From the NCBI GenBank assembly GCA_031260745.1, contig JAISKY010000202.1, forward strand, positions 1-12,682: a stretch of 12,682 bases of DNA, given 5' to 3'. Of the stretch, positions 7,719-12,682 are shown in pieces. The notes beneath the pieces were generated by a model. The model ran no database searches. It was not told the origin of the DNA and was given only the letters and a program-made list of their open reading frames with translations. How positions within the stretch are numbered: position 1 is the first letter of the stretch; the number at the start of each line of letters is the position of its first letter. This DNA is from Oscillospiraceae bacterium. Lineage in GTDB: Bacteria; Bacillota; Clostridia; Oscillospirales; Oscillospiraceae. Position numbers and translations under genes: made by a program.

Positions 7719-8354
7719 ATGAATTATATTATAACAATCGCGAGAGGATTCGGGAGCGGCGGCTTACAGGTAGGGCTGGAGCTTTCGCGTCAGCTTAACA
7801 TACCTTGCTATTACAGTCAAATCCTTGCGATGGCGTCCGATACCAGCGGAATAAGCAAAGAAGCGTTCGCGATGGCGGACGAGAAACTGCGCGGACACAA
7901 CTTGCTGCGCCTTTTGAAATCGTCTCCGAACACCGACCATATATTAAGTCCGACGGACAAAAAGTTTACGTCGGACGATAATCTGTTCAATATTCAAGCT
8001 CAGGTAATACGCGAGCTCGCCAAGTCGGAATCCTGTATAATAATCGGAAAATGCGCGAATTGGATACTTAAAGACTACGACAATGTAATCTCCGTATACA
8101 TCGAGGCTCCGCGAGCGTATTGCGCGAAGTCAATTATCCACCGGTTAGGCGTTACCGAGAATGAGGCTCACGACCTTATCGAGAAAACCGACCGTTACCG
8201 CGCAGACTATATCAAATACTACACTGGCGGAACGATATGGACTGACCCCGTGCAGTACGATATGACGCTTAACACCGACCGGGTCGGACGCGAAAAAGCC
8301 GCCGAGCTTATCAAGTCGTACATTGCGATAAAATTTGACGGGCAAGCCGAGTAA
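7719..8354 (+). CDS. Cytidylate-kinase-like protein (Cytidylate_kin2/AAK33-like family), role unknown
   Basis: This is a 211-aa soluble protein. It resembles the uncharacterised cytidylate-kinase-like family common in anaerobic Bacillota: a glycine-rich loop at the N-terminus (ARGFGSGGLQVG, 8-19), an IIIGKCANWIL segment (107-117), and a C-terminal KTDRYRADYIKYYTGGTIW motif (156-174) followed by YDMTLNTDRVG. The glycine loop lacks the Lys-Ser/Thr of a standard P-loop, as is usual in this family. The Arg I would expect after GSGG is Leu, and the usual GRC is GKC, so catalysis is uncertain. It lies 33 bp after ureC, with GGGAGG 7 nt before the ATG, so it is probably the last gene of the urease transcript. 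Its last 44 bp overlap ureD on the other strand. The family call is from memory; the substrate is unknown. Confidence 0.8.
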   Translation: MNYIITIARGFGSGGLQVGLELSRQLNIPCYYSQILAMASDTSGISKEAFAMADEKLRGHNLLRLLKSSPNTDHILSPTDKKFTSDDNLFNIQAQVIRELAKSESCIIIGKCANWILKDYDNVISVYIEAPRAYCAKSIIHRLGVTENEAHDLIEKTDRYRADYIKYYTGGTIWTDPVQYDMTLNTDRVGREKAAELIKSYIAIKFDGQAE

Positions 8355-9045
8355 TAGCGTCGCCGCTGTCCGCAAGGATTCTGACGACAACTCCCGCCGC
8401 CGCGTTTGTTATGGCCGCCTCCGCGTCCGAAACCTGCGGCGGTATCGCTATGTCGAATCCGTACGCGTAAATCAGCCCAAGGTGAGTATGACCCTCAAAA
8501 AATCCAATTCCGTCCGGTCTAACTTCTTCCGGAACAAGCCGCGTATTATCAAGGAATACCAATTCACCGTCAACGTATACGGAAATTCGCGAATTGAAAC
8601 TGTCAAACTCGAACCGCTCCCCCATACCGACGCGTCCGCAGCTTACCGCGTCGCAAAGCAACAGCCTTGACGAGCGCGTAAGACCAACAACGGAGTTCGC
8701 CTTATAACGGCTGCCGGCAAAAGGAATTGTCGGCGCCGGACAGTAGAACAGCGACGCGTTCTCGCCGACGTTTACGCTGACGCTCATTGACGCGCCCTCG
8801 CGTTCCGATTTGAATATTTTTGTATACGACTGCCCCGTAACCATAGCGGAGCAGTCTTTTCCGATTTCATACGTCATATTCAGGCTGTCGCCGTCAAGCA
8901 ATCCGGGACCGGCGCACATATACATAAACTCCGTAACGCCCTCGCGGTAAAACGGTTTGGCAAATTTCAGCGGAGCGGTGAAGTCTACGCTGTCGGTTTC
9001 AGTTCTGCCGTTTCTGAACTGTGTACTTAGGCGTAAACTACCCAC
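8311..9045 (-). CDS. ureD: Urease accessory protein UreD
   Basis: UreD binds apo-urease and recruits UreF and UreG to form the nickel-insertion complex. The 244-aa protein shows the loosely conserved UreD features: a PLKFAKPFYREG segment near residues 25-36, the GPGLLDGDSLNMTYEIG segment (about 47-63), TGQSYTKIFKSE (about 71-82), the NASLFYCPAPTIPFAGSRYK segment and an LLLCDAVSCGRVGMGERF segment. It is at the short end of the family. The start is GTG, chosen because GGAGG lies just upstream and its G is the last base of the ureG stop (TAGTG), giving coupled translation. It is last in ureEFGD. Its C-terminal codons overlap the convergent kinase-like gene by 44 bp. Confidence 0.9.
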   Translation of the reverse strand: MGSLRLSTQFRNGRTETDSVDFTAPLKFAKPFYREGVTEFMYMCAGPGLLDGDSLNMTYEIGKDCSAMVTGQSYTKIFKSEREGASMSVSVNVGENASLFYCPAPTIPFAGSRYKANSVVGLTRSSRLLLCDAVSCGRVGMGERFEFDSFNSRISVYVDGELVFLDNTRLVPEEVRPDGIGFFEGHTHLGLIYAYGFDIAIPPQVSDAEAAITNAAAGVVVRILADSGDAITRLARQILSQCTT

Positions 9046-9653
9046 TAAATTCCCTCCAACAAAACGTCGCGTTTTATCCAGTCAACGACTTTGTCCACGC
9101 CGTCAAGCGTTATAAGGTTAGTGAACAGATACGGACGACCGTCGCGCATACGCTCCGAGTCGCTTGCCATTACGTCCAAACTCGCGCCAACATACGGCGC
9201 AAGGTCGGTTTTGTTAATCACCAGCAAATCGGAGCGCGTTACTCCAGGACCGCCTTTGCGCGGAATCTTCTCGCCTTGAGCCACGTCTATTACATAAATA
9301 GACGCGTCGGCAAGTTCCGGTGAGAACGTCGCGGACAGATTATCGCCTCCGCTTTCAATAAAGATAATTTCCGCGTCGGGAAACTTTTCGGCGATTTCCT
9401 CAACCGCTTCAAGGTTCATTGAGCAATCCTCGCGAATCGCGGTGTGAGGACAACCTCCGGTTTCCACTCCGACAATACGACCAGACTCCAACACGGAGTT
9501 TTTAACGAGAAATTCCGCGTCCTCTTTTGTGTAGATGTCGTTTGTTACTACGCAAATGCTGTAATCACTAGCCAGCGCTCTTGTAAGCCGCTCAATAAGC
9601 GCGGTCTTACCCGACCCGACAGGACCTCCGACACCGATTTTCACATACGACAT
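9045..9653 (-). CDS. ureG: Urease accessory GTPase UreG
   Basis: This SIMIBI-class GTPase carries nickel and drives its insertion into urease by GTP hydrolysis. With the start at 9653 it has 202 aa, the family norm. It carries P-loop GPVGSGKT (10-17), the nickel-binding Cys68-Pro-His70 motif in GGCPHTAIRED, FIESGGDNLSATFSPEL (98-114) and the guanine-specificity motif NKTD (147-150). An in-frame ATG eight codons upstream (9677) is possible. The inner ATG is preferred because GAGGTG lies 6 nt before it and the protein then begins MSYVKIGVGG as in homologues. It lies between ureF (30-bp gap with this start) and ureD (1-bp overlap). Confidence 0.96.
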   Translation of the reverse strand: MSYVKIGVGGPVGSGKTALIERLTRALASDYSICVVTNDIYTKEDAEFLVKNSVLESGRIVGVETGGCPHTAIREDCSMNLEAVEEIAEKFPDAEIIFIESGGDNLSATFSPELADASIYVIDVAQGEKIPRKGGPGVTRSDLLVINKTDLAPYVGASLDVMASDSERMRDGRPYLFTNLITLDGVDKVVDWIKRDVLLEGI

Positions 9654-9683
9654 AGAGTTCACCTCACTAATTGTCATTTTACT

Positions 9684-10370
9684 TTATGAAATGTACATTC
9701 TTGCGGCTAAACCCTCGTGTTGAGCCGCTCGCAGGTCGAAACCCGCTCCGGAAACTCCCAGTTCGCTGATTTCGGCGGACATCGCCGTTTTTATCGCGGC
9801 GGGAATTTTTTTAGCGACCGCGGCAAGCGCGGCTTGACCGTCCGATTGCCTCAGCGGAATCAACTTAACCGCGATATTAACTATCAGCGACAACTGGGTG
9901 TAACAATACAGACCCAGACCCTCGGCAACATCAGCGCCGGAGGCTGATATAAAAAGCCCCGCAGCTACGGAGTAGTGGTTTTTCTCTTTTGCGAACGGGA
10001 AATCACCAAGCGCGGACACAGCTTTAGCGAACCTCACGCCAAGTTTAAGACTGCCCGCTCTTAGCTCCGCAGGAGCTTTTGACGCTCCGCAGAGTTCGTT
10101 AAGCGTCACCGCGTCGCCGCCAAGCGCCGCTTTAGCCGCGAATCCCAAATCTCCGTAGGGCAAAACGTACAGGTACGCGTCAAGGTACTCCGAAAGCGTA
10201 GCTTTGTCGCGAACCGCTCCGTTTTGAGTATACGTTTCCAACCCTCCGGACATTGTAAACGCCCCGATTGGAAACAGCGCGTCGAACGCCTGCCATAGCA
10301 GAACCTTAGAGTTATCCGTGGTGATGTCCTCCGTAAATATAGCCGCTGAAAACTCCGAATGTTTCCTCAC
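9684..10370 (-). CDS. ureF: Urease accessory protein UreF
   Basis: This helical partner of UreD and UreG forms the complex that activates apo-urease and gates GTP hydrolysis. The form given has 228 aa. The conserved N-terminal motif is FDALFPIGAFTMSGGLETYTQ-like at about 29-49 (usual form FPIGAFSHSxGLE). The C-terminal region contains QLSLIVNIAVKLIPLRQSDGQ, the usual UreF amphipathic segment. The start is uncertain. GTG at 10370 is the outermost option, overlaps ureE by 59 bp and has only a weak ribosome site. A strong GGAGG at 10332-10328 lies inside ureE, but no ATG, GTG or TTG follows it at normal distance, the nearest rare option being ACG at 10319. The body of the gene is clear. Confidence 0.88.
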   Translation of the reverse strand: MRKHSEFSAAIFTEDITTDNSKVLLWQAFDALFPIGAFTMSGGLETYTQNGAVRDKATLSEYLDAYLYVLPYGDLGFAAKAALGGDAVTLNELCGASKAPAELRAGSLKLGVRFAKAVSALGDFPFAKEKNHYSVAAGLFISASGADVAEGLGLYCYTQLSLIVNIAVKLIPLRQSDGQAALAAVAKKIPAAIKTAMSAEISELGVSGAGFDLRAAQHEGLAARMYIS

Positions 10371-10695
10371 ATTTGAATCCGAGTTTTGCCAGATGTTCGC
10401 CTAACGGAGCGTCGAACGGAGTTTCCGCGTAACCCTCCGCAATCGCAACCGGCAAATGGCGGTTGCCAAGCTCGTAGCATATACGACCAAGGTCAACTCT
10501 GCTAGCGGCTGTGATTCTTAACAGTTTGCAGGGCAGAATTTTGGCGATATAGGTTTTTTCACCGTCTTGATACACGACCTCTCCGTCGTGAATGCGCGAA
10601 CTTAACCTTAACCCGACGTCGTCGCCGCCGCGTGAGGTTTTACGCAAAATCTTTTTGTCGGTTTCAAACCACTCAAAGTCAATATAGTCAGTCAT
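10312..10695 (-). CDS. ureE: Urease accessory nickel metallochaperone UreE
   Basis: UreE is a dimeric nickel carrier that passes nickel to UreG for urease maturation. The 127-aa protein is shorter than many UreE proteins (about 145-160 aa). The N-terminal domain has LRKTSRGGDDVGLRL (about 17-31). The C-terminal domain has CYELGNRHLPVAI, whose His is the conserved inter-subunit nickel ligand, and DAPLGEHLAKLGF. It ends in a small histidine tail, GGHHHG, much shorter than the long His-rich tail of Klebsiella UreE, so nickel storage capacity is probably low. The ATG at 10695 has AGGTGGAG just upstream. It is first in the leftward accessory operon and its 3' end overlaps the annotated ureF start. 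Confidence 0.92.
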   Translation of the reverse strand: MTDYIDFEWFETDKKILRKTSRGGDDVGLRLSSRIHDGEVVYQDGEKTYIAKILPCKLLRITAASRVDLGRICYELGNRHLPVAIAEGYAETPFDAPLGEHLAKLGFKCEETFGVFSGYIYGGHHHG

Positions 10696-10742
10696 TTACT
10701 CCACCTGTTTTCCGCTCTAAGAGAGCAGGAATATAGCCGGTT

Positions 10743-10767
10743 AGGTTCGGTGACGCTCCCGCAACCT
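10743..10767 (-). other. Hairpin in the ureE leader
   Basis: Just inside the predicted ureE transcript, AGGTT(g)CGG pairs with CCGAACCT, giving eight base pairs with one bulged G and an eight-base loop. No T tract follows, so it is not a terminator. It could be a 5' stabilising stem or a protein-binding site. I could not match the 80-nt leader to any riboswitch class known to me. The role is unknown. Confidence 0.45.
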
Positions 10768-10780
10768 CCGCTTGACTTAT

Positions 10781-10809
10781 ATTATAGACCATTCTTTGTA
10801 AAAATGCAA
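10781..10809 (-). promoter_or_regulatory. Sigma-70/sigma-A-type promoter of ureEFGD
   Basis: On the minus strand, -35 TTGCAT (10809-10804) and a perfect -10 TATAAT (10786-10781) are separated by 17 bp. Transcription should start near 10774, about 80 nt before the ureE ATG. It faces away from the thrS promoter 93 bp to the right. Confidence 0.8.
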
Positions 10810-10860
10810 GCCATAACTTTCAGAGCTATATCGCGGTTTTAGCGGTGGTAATAAACGCGC

Positions 10861-10876
10861 TATCAGTTAACAGATA
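10861..10876. promoter_or_regulatory. Operator-like dyad between the ureE and thrS promoters
   Basis: TATCAGTTAACAGATA is a near-perfect 16-bp palindrome: TATC/GATA flanks and a GTTAAC centre, with one non-matching symmetric pair (A/A). It lies 25 bp upstream of the thrS -35 box and about 50 bp upstream of the ureE -35 box. That suits a regulator of either promoter, but chance is possible in this AT-rich gap. I do not recognise the motif. Confidence 0.35.
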
Positions 10877-10901
10877 TTTAATATTTGCAGCCCAAAACTA
10901 C

Positions 10902-10930
10902 TTGACACAATGGGGCAAGTGTGATAATAT
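10902..10930 (+). promoter_or_regulatory. Sigma-70/sigma-A-type promoter of thrS
   Basis: The -35 box TTGACA (10902-10907) and -10 box TAATAT (10925-10930) are 17 bp apart, with a TGA extended -10 triplet. This is the same GTGATAnTAT form as the urtA promoter. The predicted start is near 10937, leaving a leader of about 29 nt. The rest of the 270-bp ureE-thrS gap holds the ureE promoter, its leader hairpin and the dyad, but no gene. Confidence 0.82.
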
Positions 10931-10965
10931 AAAGCTAACATATTTACAAGGGAGAATATAAATAA

Positions 10966-12678
10966 ATGGACGAGCTTCAAACGCTGCGGCACTCGGCAAG
11001 CCACGTGATGGCTCAGGCTGTTAAGCGTCTTTATCCTAACACTAAACTTGCTATCGGACCGGCGATTGCCGACGGCTTCTACTACGATATGGACTCCGAT
11101 GTCGTTTTCACTCCGGAAACCCTTGAACTTATCGAGGCGGAGATGAAAAAAATCATTAAAGAAAACCTTAAAATCGAGCGGTTTGAGCTTTCGCGCGGCG
11201 AAGCGTTGGAGCTTGTTAAAGACGAGCCTTACAAGGTTGAGCTAATTAACGACCTCCCGGAAGACGCTGAAATCAGCTTCTACAAACAGGGCGAGTTCAC
11301 CGACCTTTGCGCGGGTCCTCACCTATCGCATACGGGGCGGTTGAAAGCGAACGCAATTAAGCTGATGAACGTAACCGGAGCGTACTGGCGCGGCGACAGC
11401 AAGAACAAAATGCTGCAACGTATCTACGGCGCCGCGTTCGCTAATAAAGAGGACTTAGCGGCTCACCTGGAGCGTATCGAAGAAGCCAAAAAGCACGACC
11501 ACCGCAAGCTCGGCAAGGAACTCGGATTGTTTCTGCTTAGAGACGAGGGTCCAGGATTCCCGTTCTTCCTGCCGAACGGTATGCTCCTCAAAAACGAATT
11601 GCTTAACTACTGGCGCGAGCTTCACTACGCCGCCGGATATAAGGAAATCAGCACTCCTATTATGCTGAATAAGGATTTGTGGCTGCGCTCCGGACATTGG
11701 GAGAACTACCGCGAAAATATGTACACTACCGTAATCGACGAGAACGAATTTTCCATCAAACCTATGAACTGCCCCGGCGGTATGTTGGTTTACCTTAGCG
11801 AACCTCACAGTTACCGCGAGTTGCCGCTTCGCGTCGCGGAACTTGGTATCGTACACCGTCACGAACTTTCCGGAACTTTGCACGGGCTTATGCGCGTAAG
11901 AGTGTTCACTCAGGACGACGCTCACATATTTATGACTGACGAGCAGATTATCAGCGAAATCAAAGGCGTTATCAGCCTGATTGACTCGATTTACTCCAAG
12001 TTCGGGTTCAAGTACCACATAGAGCTTTCCACAATGCCGGAACATCACATCGGAGACGAAGCGCTGTGGGAAGTCGCGACTGAAAAACTCAGAGTCGCGT
12101 TGGTTGAAGCGGGCAAGGAATACGTAATCAACGAGGGCGACGGAGCGTTCTATGGTCCGAAAATCGACTTCCACTTAGAGGACAGTTTAGGGCGTACTTG
12201 GCAATGCGGAACAATTCAACTGGACTACCAAATGCCGCAGAGGTTCGAGCTTGAGTACGTCGGCGCGGACGGCGAGAAGCACCGCCCGGTTATGATTCAC
12301 CGCACCGCGCTCGGTTCGGTTGAGCGCTTTATCGGTATACTCACGGAGCATTACGCGGGAGCGTTCCCGCTGTGGCTTGCTCCGCGTCAGGTCGCCGTAT
12401 TGCCGATTACCGACCGCGTAGCGGACTACGCGGATAGCGTGTGCGCTAAGCTGAAAGCCGCCGGGCTAAGAGCGGAGGTCGATACTCGAAGTGAGAAAAT
12501 CGGCTACAAAATCCGCGAAGCTCAACTGCAAAAGATTCCGTATATGCTCGTAGTCGGCGATAAAGAAGCCGAAGCGGGTAACGTAAGCGTACGCACATAC
12601 TCCGGCGGCGATTTGGGAGTTTCGCCGGTTGACGAGGTTGTAGCTCAACTCGCGGAAGAAGCTAAAACGCGAAAATAA
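10966..12678 (+). CDS. thrS: Threonyl-tRNA synthetase, TGS-less short form
   Basis: This cytoplasmic enzyme charges tRNA-Thr with threonine and edits mischarged Ser-tRNA-Thr. It has 570 aa. The editing domain keeps HSASH (His9, His13) and DLCAGPH (Cys115, His119). The class II catalytic core keeps zinc ligands Cys269 (MNCPGG), His320 (DDAHIF) and His445 (MIHRTALGS). The C-terminal anticodon-binding domain starts near 475 (APRQVAVLPI). Compared with the E. coli enzyme, all landmarks are shifted by about 64-67 residues, so the N-terminal TGS domain is missing. An in-frame TAA directly before the ATG (10963-10965) rules out a longer start. The ribosome site is AAGGGAGA, 10-11 nt upstream. It has its own promoter and is unrelated to urea use. 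Confidence 0.97.
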   Translation: MDELQTLRHSASHVMAQAVKRLYPNTKLAIGPAIADGFYYDMDSDVVFTPETLELIEAEMKKIIKENLKIERFELSRGEALELVKDEPYKVELINDLPEDAEISFYKQGEFTDLCAGPHLSHTGRLKANAIKLMNVTGAYWRGDSKNKMLQRIYGAAFANKEDLAAHLERIEEAKKHDHRKLGKELGLFLLRDEGPGFPFFLPNGMLLKNELLNYWRELHYAAGYKEISTPIMLNKDLWLRSGHWENYRENMYTTVIDENEFSIKPMNCPGGMLVYLSEPHSYRELPLRVAELGIVHRHELSGTLHGLMRVRVFTQDDAHIFMTDEQIISEIKGVISLIDSIYSKFGFKYHIELSTMPEHHIGDEALWEVATEKLRVALVEAGKEYVINEGDGAFYGPKIDFHLEDSLGRTWQCGTIQLDYQMPQRFELEYVGADGEKHRPVMIHRTALGSVERFIGILTEHYAGAFPLWLAPRQVAVLPITDRVADYADSVCAKLKAAGLRAEVDTRSEKIGYKIREAQLQKIPYMLVVGDKEAEAGNVSVRTYSGGDLGVSPVDEVVAQLAEEAKTRK

Positions 12679-12682
12679 CTAA

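Noticed and set aside
10696..10774. A nickel or other known riboswitch in the ureE leader.
   Set aside because: Only two short hairpins (10743-10767 and a GCTCT/AGAGC stem near 10717-10729) are visible. The sequence does not match any class consensus I know.
11455..12174. A 239-codon open frame on the minus strand inside thrS, and a similar 205-codon one at 5383-6000 opposite ureAB.
   Set aside because: Both are antisense shadows of strongly conserved genes, with no ribosome site or domain.

Overview
This window is a complete urea-use locus followed by a housekeeping synthetase gene. I count thirteen protein genes, all apparently intact. No tRNA, rRNA, CRISPR array, transposase or phage gene is visible. 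The organism is most likely a Gram-positive-type anaerobe, probably Bacillota/Clostridia. The reasons are strong GGAGG-type ribosome sites on most genes, sigma-A-like promoters, a lipoprotein-type urea-binding protein, and a short threonyl-tRNA synthetase that lacks the N-terminal TGS domain. This placement is an inference and I would not go below phylum.

Positions 62-5191 hold a promoter, a terminator-like leader hairpin, and urtABCDE, which encode a urea ABC importer (binding lipoprotein, two permeases, two ATPases). Continuing on the same strand are a fused urease gamma-beta subunit gene (ureAB, 5296-5982), the catalytic alpha subunit gene ureC (5985-7685) and a cytidylate-kinase-like gene of unknown role (7719-8354). 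Converging from the right on the minus strand is the nickel-loading accessory operon ureE-ureF-ureG-ureD (10695 down to 8311), with its own promoter at 10781-10809. The last gene of each convergent operon overlaps the other by 44 bp. Divergent from the accessory operon, thrS (10966-12678) has its own promoter and a leader of about 30 nt.

The genes work as one pathway. UrtA captures urea outside the membrane and UrtBCDE bring it in at the cost of ATP. UreAB and UreC hydrolyse it to ammonia and carbamate/CO2 once UreE, UreF, UreG and UreD have installed two nickel ions. No nickel importer and no dedicated regulator lie in the window.

The parts most worth a second look are non-coding or off-pattern. 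They are the terminator-like hairpin between the urtA promoter and its ribosome site, two inverted-repeat elements with 7-bp periodicity in the urtA-urtB and urtE-ureAB gaps, the kinase-like gene embedded in the urease operon, the 44-bp convergent overlap, the TGS-less ThrRS without a T-box leader, and a near-perfect dyad between the divergent ureE and thrS promoters.
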